DNA of 64,000 bases, taken from positions 1 through 64,000 of the forward strand of contig CANJQC010000005.1 of assembly GCA_947476295.1 (NCBI GenBank), written 5' to 3'. Both the position numbers and the translations under genes were made by a program. The notes under the pieces were generated by a model, which was given only the letters and a program-made list of their open reading frames with translations, did no database searches and was not told where the DNA came from. The stretch is from Planctomycetaceae bacterium. Its GTDB lineage: Bacteria; Planctomycetota; Planctomycetia; Planctomycetales; Planctomycetaceae. Position 1 is the stretch's first letter. Every line of letters starts with the position of its first letter. Below, piece after piece: positions 14,360-24,348 of the stretch.

Positions 14360-14700
14360 AAATTTACATCCTTAAACTAAGAATCCAACCACTGCCGTGG
14401 CAGCATACCATACCTGCTGCAATTACTCATCACAGGGTTCTTTGCACCTCGGCTGATCACATGCGTCTGATTAATGCGTCGATTGAACAGACGGCTTTAA
14501 CACCAAAGTGGCCCGATATCGCACGTCGGATCTCAACACTATACCACCGAAAGTGATGGCGTCACTGAGGGTTCAATCCCACGGATGAATCATCAGGCAG
14601 CTTCACGCTTGCGTTTGTTCCTCAATTCCCGACACTTCGACTGTCTGAGACGGTTTCAGACATTTTTTACACGCTATAGCGACAGGACTTGAGAGAAGAA
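14360..14700. other. 341-bp divergent intergenic region
   Basis: No gene was recognised. It separates the epimerase (reverse) and cyclophilin (forward) and must hold both promoters. A small stem GTCTGA/TCAGAC at 14643-14661 followed by six T at 14663-14668 looks like a weak intrinsic terminator. It lies only about 30 bases before the cyclophilin start, so it could be an attenuator or chance. Confidence 0.4.
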
Positions 14701-15237
14701 ATGAGCAAAAATCGCCAACCTGAGGTGACAGCCGCGATCAAAGATATTGACTTCGACAAGAATGATTATCAAATCGAACTGAACACGAATCACGGCCGCA
14801 TTCTGCTGAACCTGCTTCCAGATGTCGCGCCGGGGCATTGTGCCAACATGATTGCGCTGACAAAGATCGGCTACTACAACGGAGTTTCATTTCATCGTAT
14901 CATTAAAGGATTCATGATTCAGGGCGGTTGTCCGCTTGGAACCGGAACTGGCGGGCCGGGGTACACCATCAAGGCGGAATTCAATGAGACGCCGCATGTC
15001 GTCGGCGTGCTGTCGATGGCTCGTACAAGTGACCCGAACTCGGCGGGCGGCCAGTTCTTTATTTGCTTGGGAACTCAAGCCTCTCTTGACCGACAGTATA
15101 CGGTTTTCGGCAGGACCGCAGATGATGCCAGCCTTGAAGTCGTCAAGAAGATCGGCGTGCTTCCTACCGATCACAGCGACAAGCCTAAACAACCGGCTGT
15201 GATCGAAACAGCGACTGTGATCTGCACGCCACAGTAG
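14701..15237 (+). CDS. peptidyl-prolyl cis-trans isomerase, cyclophilin type
   Basis: A single-domain cyclophilin of 178 residues that isomerises Xaa-Pro bonds. Active-site features are FHRIIKGFMIQGG (catalytic Arg and Phe-Met-Gln), GGQFFICLG, and a YTVFGR segment. The usual eukaryotic Trp site is not evident. No signal peptide or lipobox is seen, so it is probably cytoplasmic. The frame also opens with a TTG at 14689, but the ATG at 14701 preceded by GAGAGAAG is the natural start. Confidence 0.9.
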   Translation: MSKNRQPEVTAAIKDIDFDKNDYQIELNTNHGRILLNLLPDVAPGHCANMIALTKIGYYNGVSFHRIIKGFMIQGGCPLGTGTGGPGYTIKAEFNETPHVVGVLSMARTSDPNSAGGQFFICLGTQASLDRQYTVFGRTADDASLEVVKKIGVLPTDHSDKPKQPAVIETATVICTPQ

Positions 15238-15381
15238 CTGAATCTTTTCTGCAGGTTCCGATGGCACCGGTCTTCTAAGGGCACCGGGATTGCTTCCTGT
15301 GCATGGCCTTGGCAATCGCTACGCTTTGCGAAGTGATCCCGCCTTTCTCCGAATTATTCGCCTTCCCTCCGGAGAGCATTG

Positions 15382-16857
15382 ATGCCGTTGAACTCGCACG
15401 CTGTGCATCGTTGCATTGCGACTCAACATGCTGGTCATTCGTTCGGCAATTTCTTTGGTCGGACTCGTGAGGGCGTGTTTATTGAAACGCGCCGATCGAT
15501 GCTGAAAACCGGAATGGCTGGCATCGCAGGATTGTCGCTGCCGGGTCTGATACAGGCTCGGGCAGAAGGAGCGGTTACCGGGAATACCTTGCCATCAGGC
15601 AAAAGCATCATCCTGCTGTGGATGGCGGGTGGGCCAAGTCATATCGACACGTGGGACAGCAAGCCCGACCGTCCGTGGATCAATCGCGGGCCGTTCGGCG
15701 TGACTCAGACAAAGTTGCCCGGGGTCGTTATCAGTGAACACCTGCCGAAGCAGGCTGCGATGCTCGACAAGTTTACGATCATCCGATCGGTTGATTCACG
15801 GCACAGCAACCATGAACCAAACATGGTATTTCAGACAGCAAACCTCACCGCCGAACCACGCACCAATCCGGAAGCTGTCAAGTATCCCTCTCTGGCGTCT
15901 GTCGTGGCCAAACATCATGGCGCGAACGATCCGACCATGCCGCCATATGCGGCATTTATGAAATCGCGATCTCATCTGGCATTCGCCGGATATCTGGGCA
16001 AGCAATACGATCCATTCATCTGTGACAAGGCCGCGAGGCTGCCGGTTTATACGGATGTCGGAGCGGACACGGGCCGCATGACCGGCGGTGACTTATTTCA
16101 GATGCCGACTGGTCTGTCTGAATCACGCATATATGAACGGATCAGTCTGTTGCAGAAATTTGATCAGATGAAGGCCGGACTCGACCAAGATGGTTCTCTG
16201 GCGGCATTGAATTCTTATCAGCAGCAGGCCGTGGATCTGCTGCTGGGTGAACGTGCCCGCAGGGCTTTCGATCTGAATCAGGAAGATCCCACGGTCCGTA
16301 GCCGTTATGGTAAGCACCTGTGGTGTCAACAGGCTCTGATTGCACGGCGGCTTATTGAAGCGGGCACGACGTTTGTTACTCTGGACCTGAGTTACCACGG
16401 CGCCTCAGGTACTTGGGATACACATGGCGACAACATCCCGCCTTACGGCGGCATCACAAAAGGACTTGGACCTCTGCTGCCCTTGTTCGACCATTTGATT
16501 ACAACACTCGTGAGCGATCTTGAAGAGCGAGGGTTGCTGGACAAAGTGATGGTGATTGCGATGGGTGAGTTTGGCAGATCTCCAAACATGGGTACTCAGG
16601 GCAGCACCGACGGACGCAATCACTGGCAGGAGGTCATGTCCATGTGCATGGCTGGCGGTGGACTGAGACATGGTCAGGTGATCGGAGCGACCGAATCAGA
16701 TGGTGGTTCGATCAAAGAACGCCCTGTGACGCCGGCAGACCTTGCCGCCACAATTTTTCACTACTTCGGTGTGCCGCAGGACGTGCAGTACACCGACCAT
16801 CAGGGCCGCCCGCGTTTTGTTATCGACAGTGGAAGCCCGATCCCGGAATTGATCTGA
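15382..16857 (+). CDS. DUF1501 family protein with Tat-type signal
   Basis: A secreted DUF1501 protein of 491 residues, a family expanded in planctomycetes and related to alkaline phosphatase/sulfatase-fold proteins; biochemical role unknown. It begins with an extended N-terminus and a twin-arginine-like signal (ETRRSMLKTGMAGIAGLSLPG). Family signatures include LLWMAGGPSHIDTWDSKP, IIRSVDSRHSNHEP, MGEFGRSPNM and GRNHW. The ATG at 15382 has GGAGAG 5 bases upstream. Members are often paired with DUF1549/DUF1553 cytochrome-like genes, but no such partner is next to it here. Confidence 0.9.
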   Translation: MPLNSHAVHRCIATQHAGHSFGNFFGRTREGVFIETRRSMLKTGMAGIAGLSLPGLIQARAEGAVTGNTLPSGKSIILLWMAGGPSHIDTWDSKPDRPWINRGPFGVTQTKLPGVVISEHLPKQAAMLDKFTIIRSVDSRHSNHEPNMVFQTANLTAEPRTNPEAVKYPSLASVVAKHHGANDPTMPPYAAFMKSRSHLAFAGYLGKQYDPFICDKAARLPVYTDVGADTGRMTGGDLFQMPTGLSESRIYERISLLQKFDQMKAGLDQDGSLAALNSYQQQAVDLLLGERARRAFDLNQEDPTVRSRYGKHLWCQQALIARRLIEAGTTFVTLDLSYHGASGTWDTHGDNIPPYGGITKGLGPLLPLFDHLITTLVSDLEERGLLDKVMVIAMGEFGRSPNMGTQGSTDGRNHWQEVMSMCMAGGGLRHGQVIGATESDGGSIKERPVTPADLAATIFHYFGVPQDVQYTDHQGRPRFVIDSGSPIPELI

Positions 16858-16954
16858 CAGACGAACCTCGATCTGGAAAAACTGAGACAAATTCAACTCT
16901 ACGCTGCAATGGCCCGGCTGTAGATATTCACCGATGTCGGCGATGCTCGAACAC

Positions 16955-17890
16955 TTACTCTGCCGTGCCGGCAATGGCGCACGCTTTATGGACACCAGTG
17001 CTCAGCCTGCTGGAGTGATCGGCTTCCGGACGTGTCAAAGTGGCCCACAGATACGCTGTGAAGAACTCGCGGATATACGGAAGTCGCAGCAGTGGTTTTG
17101 TCCACGATGCGTACCTTGAACCAAATGGCTGCAGCCGTAATGTGCAGTCAAATTCCGATTCGCGAAAGACTCTTTCGAAGTCCCGGATAAGATATTTGTT
17201 GAGGTAATCAGTCGAGATACTTTCTTCCTTGAATTTCTCCGGCTTTCGATTGCCGTCACTATCCAGATCATGCATGTTCGGCTGATACCACGGCGAATTG
17301 TAGACACGGTGGCACGTGCGCAGCAGTGTCCGTTCTGAGAAAAAAACGTGCGCCCACGGCACCGGCATCGTGGACCACAGGTGCGGTGCGAACGGGTGAT
17401 ACCAGCCCCATGTTCCGATCAGCAGTTGTCCGCCGGGACGCAGGATGCGATAGCATTCATGCAGCATATCAGCCGGATGGGCAACGTGTTCAAACACGTC
17501 GTAGCACAAGATGACATCGACACTGCTGTCCTGTAGCGGCATACGCTTCACGTCGCTTTCCAGAAACGTGATGTGATCTCTGCTGTGGTGTTGACGGGCC
17601 TTGGCAATCGCGTCCTTATCGATGTCGATGCCGTACACATGAGTCGCCTCGGCATCGGCATAACGACTGGTGATGGCTCCGTCAAAACAGCCGAAATCCA
17701 CTACGACTTTTCCCTTAAGCCGGATCCCACACGCCGCTGCGGCATTGAGTACAAACTGAGATTGCTGACTCCGGAAATCAGCGTAGGCATTTTCGGACTG
17801 CAGCGCATCCTTCATTTCACTGGAATGTCCCAATTCCGATTGATACAGCCGCTTTGCCAGAGAAAACAGAATTGTTTCTGGTAAAGACAT
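16955..17890 (-). CDS. class I SAM-dependent methyltransferase
   Basis: A 311-residue methyltransferase. The SAM-binding motif I reads VVVDFGCFDGAITSRYAD, with the acidic end of strand 2 in VYGIDID. Later motifs are DVILCYDVFEHVAHP and RILRPGGQLLIGTWGW, as in the Methyltransf_11 group. The C-terminal 130 residues are rich in aromatic and basic residues, resembling methyltransferases of surface-glycan clusters. The natural substrate is not evident. It converges on the DUF1501 gene with a gap of about 97 bases and is monocistronic as far as can be seen. Confidence 0.8.
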   Translation of the reverse strand: MSLPETILFSLAKRLYQSELGHSSEMKDALQSENAYADFRSQQSQFVLNAAAACGIRLKGKVVVDFGCFDGAITSRYADAEATHVYGIDIDKDAIAKARQHHSRDHITFLESDVKRMPLQDSSVDVILCYDVFEHVAHPADMLHECYRILRPGGQLLIGTWGWYHPFAPHLWSTMPVPWAHVFFSERTLLRTCHRVYNSPWYQPNMHDLDSDGNRKPEKFKEESISTDYLNKYLIRDFERVFRESEFDCTLRLQPFGSRYASWTKPLLRLPYIREFFTAYLWATLTRPEADHSSRLSTGVHKACAIAGTAE

Positions 17891-18176
17891 GGCTTCCGCT
17901 CGAGAAAAGGAACGTGGGATGATGTTGAACGGAATTCTGTGTCGCGTCGGACGGGATGAGGCGTTGATTCGGGAGATAGTGTCAATTTCACTACAAAGAA
18001 ACGAGCCTTGCTTCTGAAGTTACGAGGCGTTTCGATTTGGCGACATAGTGTTTCGATTTAGCAACAGAGTGATGTTTGAGTGAGCCGTCACAATTCCACA
18101 GATGCAACCGAGCCGAAAGCGGCTAATTCCGAAGTCAATTCGCACATCGCCACGACCCGAGGATTCCTGGTCTAGG

Positions 18177-19211
18177 CTACGGTTTTTGAATCGGCAGATG
18201 CAGATCAACCTGATTATGCATCGTGTACAATCGCCATTGATGGCCGTCGTGCACAAGCTGACCGCTGGATTTATCTTCGTCAATCGGACGCAGAGGGCCT
18301 CGGGCGTCTTTCGTCCACTGGACCAGATCAAAGGATGTTGCCAGATAAGTACACCATTGCCGCGGCTTTTCAGGAGAACCGCTGCCATGCAACACGGCGA
18401 CGTACTGGTCGCCAATGCGAATAACCTGGTTCATGGCGATCATTATAGCGTCGAAATCCTCGGGGCCGGGCAGAATTAAAGGGTCGTCAGAGACGTTCGT
18501 CCAGATCTTCATGTCCGTTGATCGAGCCAGCCAGATTCCTGCGTCACGCCGTTCGTAAAACAGATTCCAGACGCCGTCTTCAAGGTACGCGGTTGGCGTC
18601 CCGAACGGTCCGGACGGAATGGGTTGCCCATCCTTCATTCGGACATCCAGCGTTCCAATGCAATCCCAGTGAATGCCATTTGTCGATTTTAGGAGTTGCG
18701 ACTGATCCTGATTACCTTCGGCAAACATGAAGTATTCGCCACCGCGTTTGACGATCATCATGTCTTCGACCCAGTGGTCACTAACGATCGGATTCGCGGA
18801 TGATCGATGCCAAGTGATCCCGTCGGATGACGTTGCCAATCCAAGACTCATCGCTGGCGGTTGTTGAGCGGGATCGTAACCGGTGTACCAGAGTTTCCAG
18901 CCTGTTTCGTCTTTCATGATCCAGCCTCGTTCACGGATTTTCGTGTCCCATTTTCCATCAGCTGCAGCGAACACTGGATTGGCCGGCACTGGTTCAAACG
19001 CAATCGACGGGACTTGCAGGTCCTCGGCGCAGGCGACCGGACTCGCGCTCTGCAAGGGCAGCAGGGTGAACCCAAAAATGACCGCGGTCGCAATGGTCCA
19101 ACGCAGGAATCGATACCACGCGCGGCACCTGAGACTTTTTGGCTTTACGCCGCCCAGTGCTGGAGTTTGAAATTCGAATTCCTCATGTATTCCCGAGTCG
19201 AGTAGAATCAT
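18177..19211 (-). CDS. secreted five-bladed beta-propeller glycosidase-like protein (GH43/GH32/GH130 type)
   Basis: A 344-residue protein with a signal anchor around residues 38-62 (ATAVIFGFTLLPLQSA). The mature part repeats the propeller pattern of GH32/43/62/130 enzymes: WKLWYTGYD, SLGLATSSDGITWHR, EDMMIVKRGGEYFMFAEG, LLKSTNGIHWDCIG, WNLFYERRDAGIWLARS and WCTYLATSFDLVQW. Such proteins cleave or bind glycans, but substrate and catalytic residues cannot be assigned. The start is uncertain because the first 35 residues are not family-like and no other Met is available before the signal segment. Confidence 0.65.
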   Translation of the reverse strand: MILLDSGIHEEFEFQTPALGGVKPKSLRCRAWYRFLRWTIATAVIFGFTLLPLQSASPVACAEDLQVPSIAFEPVPANPVFAAADGKWDTKIRERGWIMKDETGWKLWYTGYDPAQQPPAMSLGLATSSDGITWHRSSANPIVSDHWVEDMMIVKRGGEYFMFAEGNQDQSQLLKSTNGIHWDCIGTLDVRMKDGQPIPSGPFGTPTAYLEDGVWNLFYERRDAGIWLARSTDMKIWTNVSDDPLILPGPEDFDAIMIAMNQVIRIGDQYVAVLHGSGSPEKPRQWCTYLATSFDLVQWTKDARGPLRPIDEDKSSGQLVHDGHQWRLYTMHNQVDLHLPIQKP

Positions 19212-19309
19212 GCAAATAGTTCCGCAGAGTCTGAAAGCTGGTTCGCACGATCGGAATGTCGTGCTCTGTCACAGCCATCATACGTTGCGCGGCGGGCCAA
19301 CGCACCAAA

Positions 19310-20647
19310 CTACGGAAAGATCAGGAAGAACCCGACCATTGCTGCGGCCTGCATGAATGCGGCTTCTTCGTTGAATGGAATTTGGTAGTGCTTCTTTGGG
19401 GCACATTCACCAGGACGATAGTAGCCGAGTGTATATTCACGAGAACGAACAGGGTGTAGCGCCATCTGATATGGCATTCCGACCAGTTGTGTGGCAAAGC
19501 GGCCTGCGGATGCAAACGGCTGCACAGCGGGATGATACGTATGCCCGTAGCGTTCCAGAGACGGGTCTTCGAAGTAGAGTGGGTAGTGATACAAATTCGT
19601 TGGTGCCCATTGCAGCACCGCAGGGCTGGATTGGCGAGCAATATAGTCGCCCTGATCGAGTTTCTTGTCGAACCCGTCCGGCAACTGATTCGGTTTGATA
19701 TTTCTCATCGCATAGCTCAGCGTCGGGCGGATCTTGCGAATGTCGGTCTTGAGCCGATTCTTGCCAGGTGCTTCAGCATTTTTCGTATCATCGGTTGCCA
19801 TCGGGCGCGCGGATTCCACGATTTGCGGTGACGCCACGGAGATTGGATTCTGGTCGAAAACATCTACGTCGTATTGATGTTCGGGTGGAAGTGTGTGATC
19901 GTTGATAAAATCTCTGATGGATGCTTTGATCTGGCTAGGTTCAACCGTCACTATTTCTACGTACGGCAAACGCTGTTGCCACCAGTCACCTATGGTTCCA
20001 CATTCGGACGGACATGTGCCATTCATGAGTACGTCATCAACATGCGTTGTATATTCCTGCTCCCATATCTCCATCTGATTTGGATCGACCGGCTGGCAGG
20101 CGTTCAAATGTTGCGCCGGGGCTGAAGTGGCCGTGTGGTCCATCGAGCCGGCTAGCGGGTCAGCGTCAGCCACCCGAAACCCCTGTGATATGGTTGTACT
20201 GCGGGTGGCGTTCGACTTGCTGCCCAAAGGATGAGAGCCTGTTGGAAAGTTATTCGGTCTTTGATGACCGAGGACAAGGATACTAAGTGGCAGATCAACT
20301 GCATCGGAAGTTTGTACGTTCTCCACCGAAGTTCGCATTGCAGAGGCCGGAATTCCCTCGCGCGGTGCCCGTCGCCAGCGTTCTGACTGAGCAGTGTTTC
20401 GCGGCGATGTAACGCCTGCCGCCTCAGCTGTCGTTACAGGAAGACGCGAACCAGGCGTGGATCGCAGCAGTGTTTCTGGCACTGGACCAGACAGAATCTC
20501 ATGCGGTAGTGGATGTGAGGGAGCCGAAAGAGTTGCTCGGTTGGGCGAGACCTGGGCAGATGCCATGCTGGCAATGTTCAGAATCGCGCAAACAGCGATT
20601 ACTGCCATGCCTCCTGGCAAAGAGTCAGACATGCATGTCCAATTCAT
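19310..20647 (-). CDS. planctomycete-type secreted hypothetical protein
   Basis: A 445-residue protein with no recognised enzymatic domain. The N-terminus has a signal peptide (MAVIAVCAILNIASMASAQ). A long Ser/Thr/Pro-rich, probably disordered region follows, and then a better-structured C-terminal third with LYHYPLYFEDPSLERYGH, VGMPYQMALHPVRSRE, LGYYRPGECAP and a hydrophobic end. I recall this C-terminal pattern from planctomycete hypothetical proteins, but no role is known. The frame is open to 20836, which would overlap the end of guaB, so the ATG at 20647 (MNWTCMSDSLPGG) or that at 20632 is more likely. It may be transcribed by read-through from guaB. Confidence 0.65.
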   Translation of the reverse strand: MNWTCMSDSLPGGMAVIAVCAILNIASMASAQVSPNRATLSAPSHPLPHEILSGPVPETLLRSTPGSRLPVTTAEAAGVTSPRNTAQSERWRRAPREGIPASAMRTSVENVQTSDAVDLPLSILVLGHQRPNNFPTGSHPLGSKSNATRSTTISQGFRVADADPLAGSMDHTATSAPAQHLNACQPVDPNQMEIWEQEYTTHVDDVLMNGTCPSECGTIGDWWQQRLPYVEIVTVEPSQIKASIRDFINDHTLPPEHQYDVDVFDQNPISVASPQIVESARPMATDDTKNAEAPGKNRLKTDIRKIRPTLSYAMRNIKPNQLPDGFDKKLDQGDYIARQSSPAVLQWAPTNLYHYPLYFEDPSLERYGHTYHPAVQPFASAGRFATQLVGMPYQMALHPVRSREYTLGYYRPGECAPKKHYQIPFNEEAAFMQAAAMVGFFLIFP

Positions 20648-20687
20648 ATACTTTGACTGAGATGTAGTGACTGGCGCGAAAGCGTGC

Positions 20688-22163
20688 CTAGTCTTTTGGA
20701 GCATGCTCCACAGAGTAGTTGGGAGATTCTTGTGTGATAGCGATATCATGTGGATGGTTCTCCCTAACCGAAGCCGCCGTGATTTCAATAAACCGAGCTT
20801 TCTCACGAAGTTCGCGAGTGGTCCCGACTCCGACATAACCCATGCCGGATCGCAGACCGCCAGTCAGTTGGTACATCAACGGCTGCAGGGCTCCTCTGTA
20901 CGAAACGCGACCTTCCACGCCCTCCGGAACCAGTTTAGACTGGTCGCCCGTCGGAGCATGGCCCTGCCGATAACGTTCACTACTGCCTTTTATCATCGCC
21001 CCCAGCGAACCCATTCCGCGGTATCGCTTGAAGCTCCGTCCCTGGTAAAGAATCATCTCGCCAGGGCTTTCATCGACACCCGCCAGCAGACCGCCGACCA
21101 TGACAGTCCACGCTCCGGCAGCAAGTGCTTTCGTAATATCTCCGCTGAAACGAATTCCTCCGTCAGCGATAATCGGGATACCTGCTCCCGCAAGGCCCTT
21201 CGCGGCATTCGCAATGGCCGATAACTGCGGAACACCGATACCCGAAATAATTCTGGTGGTACAAATTGATCCTGGCCCGATTCCGACCTTCACGGCATCG
21301 GCCCCGGCATTCGCCAGAGCCTTCGCACCTTCCACCGTTGCCACATTTCCGGCAATCACATCGATCAGCATTTTCTGCTTAATGGCAGCAACCGTCTCAA
21401 TCACATTGCGAGAATGCCCATGAGCGCTGTCTACGACTAAAACATCAACACCTTTTTCAACTAATTGGGCCGCTCGCTCAAAATCAAAAACACCTATTGC
21501 GGCACCAACCCGCAAACGACCACGCGAATCCTTCGATGCCCGCGGAAATTGCAGGTTCTTGTCGATGTCACGAATCGTGATGAGTCCCTTTAATTGATAA
21601 TCATCGTCCACGAGCAGCAGTTTCTCGACCTTGTTTTCCAGGAGAATTCGTTCAGCATCTTCAAGCTTCGTATTCTCCGGTGCAGTCACCAGTCCTTCTC
21701 TGGTCATGATTTCAGATACTGGCCGGTTTTTTGAATCCAGAAACCGCAGGTCGCGACGTGTTAGAATGCCGACCAGTCGTCCGTTGACGGTGATCGGTAC
21801 GCCGCCGATGTTGCGTTCGTCCATGATCCGCACGGCTTCTCCCGCAGGAGTCTCCGGCGGCAACGTGACGGGATCTACGATCACGCCATGCTCGCTGCGT
21901 TTCACGCGATCGACCTGCATCGCCTGCTGTTCGATCGACATATTCTTGTGAATAATGCCGATGCCTCCCAGCTGCGCCATCGCGATCGCCATTTCACTTT
22001 CGGTGACGGTGTCCATCGGACTGCTGACGATTGGCAGATTCAGCGGGATGTTCCGCGTGATGTACGAACTAATATCGACTTCGGACGGGATAACTTCGCT
22101 GTACCCAGGCTCCAAAAGAACATCATCAAACGTCAATCCGCGATAAGCAATGCGATCCTGCAT
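20688..22163 (-). CDS. guaB: inosine-5'-monophosphate dehydrogenase
   Basis: IMP dehydrogenase of 491 residues, which oxidises IMP to XMP with NAD+, the committed step of GMP synthesis. The N-terminal start [15 protein letters not shown] and [10 protein letters not shown] are canonical. Two CBS domains lie at about residues 95-205. The catalytic loop [18 protein letters not shown] places the nucleophile at Cys301, and the flap contains the family [11 protein letters not shown] segment. It is third in a reverse-strand series ribE, rsmA, guaB, with 39 bases between rsmA and its start. The gene is intact. Confidence 0.97.
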   Translation of the reverse strand: MQDRIAYRGLTFDDVLLEPGYSEVIPSEVDISSYITRNIPLNLPIVSSPMDTVTESEMAIAMAQLGGIGIIHKNMSIEQQAMQVDRVKRSEHGVIVDPVTLPPETPAGEAVRIMDERNIGGVPITVNGRLVGILTRRDLRFLDSKNRPVSEIMTREGLVTAPENTKLEDAERILLENKVEKLLLVDDDYQLKGLITIRDIDKNLQFPRASKDSRGRLRVGAAIGVFDFERAAQLVEKGVDVLVVDSAHGHSRNVIETVAAIKQKMLIDVIAGNVATVEGAKALANAGADAVKVGIGPGSICTTRIISGIGVPQLSAIANAAKGLAGAGIPIIADGGIRFSGDITKALAAGAWTVMVGGLLAGVDESPGEMILYQGRSFKRYRGMGSLGAMIKGSSERYRQGHAPTGDQSKLVPEGVEGRVSYRGALQPLMYQLTGGLRSGMGYVGVGTTRELREKARFIEITAASVRENHPHDIAITQESPNYSVEHAPKD

Positions 22164-22202
22164 GGTGAGGGCTCCCTTGATTTGAGATTTTTGATTTGGA
22201 AT

Positions 22203-23132
22203 TCAGAATTCGGATGCCGTTTGGCCCTTTTCCAGGATTGCGGCATGAACTCGATTCGACAGTCGAATCAATGTGGCAATCTCCATCTGTTCCGCCCGAT
22301 CGTCGATCTTGTGTTCCAGTTCAGCGAGGAGACGATCCACATCCTCCTTCTCCAGTTGTTTGCGATACATTCCGATCAGGACGGGGCGAATGAGTTTGCG
22401 GCGTTGCGAAAACGTGCGTCTCAAAAAATCCAGAAAGAATTTGCGATCGTTGATTCTGGCGGCCGCTTCTTTGTTGCGCCAGATACTGACGATTGCCGAA
22501 TCCACCTTTGGTCGTGGCCAGAAGACGTTCGGCCCCAGCCTCCGCAGAATTCGGATACTTGCCTGGGACTGAATCCACACAGACAAGGCCGAGTAGCCGG
22601 ACGTTCCGTGTTCGGACGCCATCTTTTCGCCGAGTTCCCACTGGATTGTGCAGACCATGCGTTCCCACGGCAGATCCGACGCGATCAAATTGGCAATCAC
22701 CGGCGTTGCCACGCTGTAAGGCAAATTCGACACCAGTTTCAGCTGTCCGTTCGGAAGTGATGCAACCTGCGCGCGAATGAGATCACAAATCTCCGGTGCC
22801 AGTGTGTTCTTGTTTTTTAGGATGTCCTCGTTGATGAGCATCACGTTATCGCAACCTTTGACGGCTTCTGCCGCAAGAAGTGCCATGTTCCTGTCCACAT
22901 CGACCGAGATCACTTTCCCGGCCTCTTCCGCTAGAAACGCTGTCATGCCTCCAGTGCCTGAACCGACCTCCAGTGCCACATCATTTGGCCCAAGGTTCGC
23001 ATGACGCACAACGAATTCGATTAGATTGACATCGATCAGAAAATTCTGCCCCAGATCACCGCGCGGGTTGAAGCCATGCTGCGTAAACAGCTCCATCAAC
23101 CATGACCGTGTCTGACGCTGAACATCTCTCAT
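22203..23132 (-). CDS. rsmA: 16S rRNA dimethyladenosine transferase
   Basis: RsmA/KsgA, which dimethylates two adjacent adenosines near the 3' end of 16S rRNA during 30S maturation. At 309 residues it is slightly longer than most. Signatures are GQNFLIDVNL, the SAM loop ALEVGSGTGGMTAFLAEE, the ribose-contact segment ending VISVDVDR, and the catalytic NLPYSVATPVIANL (motif IV NLPY). Its ATG overlaps the TGA stop of ribE by ATGA (23129-23132), which implies translational coupling. Confidence 0.95.
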   Translation of the reverse strand: MRDVQRQTRSWLMELFTQHGFNPRGDLGQNFLIDVNLIEFVVRHANLGPNDVALEVGSGTGGMTAFLAEEAGKVISVDVDRNMALLAAEAVKGCDNVMLINEDILKNKNTLAPEICDLIRAQVASLPNGQLKLVSNLPYSVATPVIANLIASDLPWERMVCTIQWELGEKMASEHGTSGYSALSVWIQSQASIRILRRLGPNVFWPRPKVDSAIVSIWRNKEAAARINDRKFFLDFLRRTFSQRRKLIRPVLIGMYRKQLEKEDVDRLLAELEHKIDDRAEQMEIATLIRLSNRVHAAILEKGQTASEF

Positions 23133-23812
23133 CGGGGCAGGGGACTTTCAGCATTCAGTTGAGGTCGGAGACTGGCGATCGTCTGCGGGGACAGGGAAAT
23201 CAGGCCGTCAGCAAAACGACGTTCGAGCAGTTGATCCACGTATTTGCCAAGAATGTCGTTTTCGATATTGATCACGTCGCCCACACCCGCCGATCCCAGG
23301 GTCGTGACTTGCAGTGTGTGCGGTATTAACGCGACAGAAAACCGATCGGCAGTCAGATTGGCGACAGTCAGGCTGATGCCATCCACCGCCACTGCCCCCT
23401 TTGACACGAGCAATCGTTGCTGCTCAAAGCCAGGAGTGAACCACATATCGATCCAGTCACCGTTTCGCACTATCTCGCTAACGGCCGCGACGCCATCGAC
23501 ATGGCCTTGCACTAAATGCCCGCCCAAGCGTGCATTCGCCGCGAGCGATCTTTCCAGATTCACGCGGCTGTCAACCTTCATTCGCCCAAGATTCGTCTTG
23601 GAAAGTGTTTCGGCCCCGGCTTCGAAATCCAGCATGTCACCGTTGATCGCAACGACAGTCAGGCAACAGCCACAGATTGAAATGCTGTCACCAATCGCTA
23701 CGTCAGATGAAGGAAAACAGGTCGAATCCGGAGTGATCGACAGGCGCAGCCCAACAGGAAGAGAGGCGATTCGTCTGACAGTTCCCTGCCCTTCCACGAG
23801 GCCTGTAAACAT
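23129..23812 (-). CDS. ribE: riboflavin synthase, alpha subunit
   Basis: Trimeric riboflavin synthase (227 residues), which converts two molecules of 6,7-dimethyl-8-ribityllumazine to riboflavin. It starts with the invariant MFTGLVEGQGTV, and both lumazine-binding repeats are present: ISICGCCLTVV and LGRMKVDSRVNLERSL in the first, GGHLVQGHVDGVA and VDGISLTV in the second. The C-terminal tail is a little longer than usual. It is first in the ribE-rsmA-guaB series. I looked for an FMN riboswitch in the roughly 390 bases upstream and did not see one. Confidence 0.96.
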   Translation of the reverse strand: MFTGLVEGQGTVRRIASLPVGLRLSITPDSTCFPSSDVAIGDSISICGCCLTVVAINGDMLDFEAGAETLSKTNLGRMKVDSRVNLERSLAANARLGGHLVQGHVDGVAAVSEIVRNGDWIDMWFTPGFEQQRLLVSKGAVAVDGISLTVANLTADRFSVALIPHTLQVTTLGSAGVGDVINIENDILGKYVDQLLERRFADGLISLSPQTIASLRPQLNAESPLPR

Positions 23813-24149
23813 AATAAATCAGCTTATTTTGCAACGAAATTACACCGCAGCGGGTGCCTAAGATCACCAAGCGACACCCATCGGGTCTGCCACCATCGAT
23901 CGTTGCGTGCGGAGTTTATCAGAATCCATCCCAATTACACGGAAGCGATTAAAGTTTCCCAACGTGGCGTACGGGGCTCAAACGCGACATCGTTCGCTCC
24001 TCCCAAGCGTCGAAATTATGTCAAATCCGCCCTTCGGGGGTTTTCCGGAAGCAGAAAGGCCGCTATCCTCCGTTGCTTGGATTTAGGCTCACTCGCATCG
24101 CTATTATCAAAAATCAAGATATCGTGAAGAGCGTGCTCTGACAGTGCCG
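23813..24149. other. 337-bp divergent region without a gene
   Basis: The region lies between ribE (reverse) and the small basic-protein gene (forward). No FMN riboswitch core, tRNA or protein signature was seen. Promoters for both sides must be here, but no motif is clear enough to place. Confidence 0.4.
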
Positions 24150-24203
24150 ATGTGGATGCGACCAAAATCAGCACCTCGTAAAGACAATACAGGAAAACAG
24201 ACA

Positions 24204-24305
24204 GTGGCAAAAACGAATCGGAAACTCAATAAAGCCAACCACGGCCAACGCCCCGCAAGCTCCAAGGCCCGTCGTCTGAAACGCAAACACGTCAAGCTAT
24301 CGTAG
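24204..24305 (+). CDS. very small basic protein
   Basis: A 33-codon frame starting at GTG 24204 with AGGA about 9 bases upstream, encoding a protein in which over a third of residues are Lys/Arg, with KTNRKLNKANHGQRPASS and KARRLKRKHVKL. The same frame is open from ATG 24150, which would give 51 residues (MWMRPKSAPRK...). The composition resembles small ribosome- or nucleic-acid-associated proteins such as bL34, but no family is confirmed. The highly regular basic pattern, absence of hydrophobics and SD make chance less likely. Confidence 0.5.
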   Translation: MAKTNRKLNKANHGQRPASSKARRLKRKHVKLS

Positions 24306-24348
24306 GGGTTTTTGTGAATCGCCACTCCGGGCACTGAAATAGTGGTCG

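Noticed and set aside
23813..24149. FMN riboswitch upstream of ribE
   Set aside because: None of the conserved core elements of the FMN riboswitch could be found on the reverse strand in this region.
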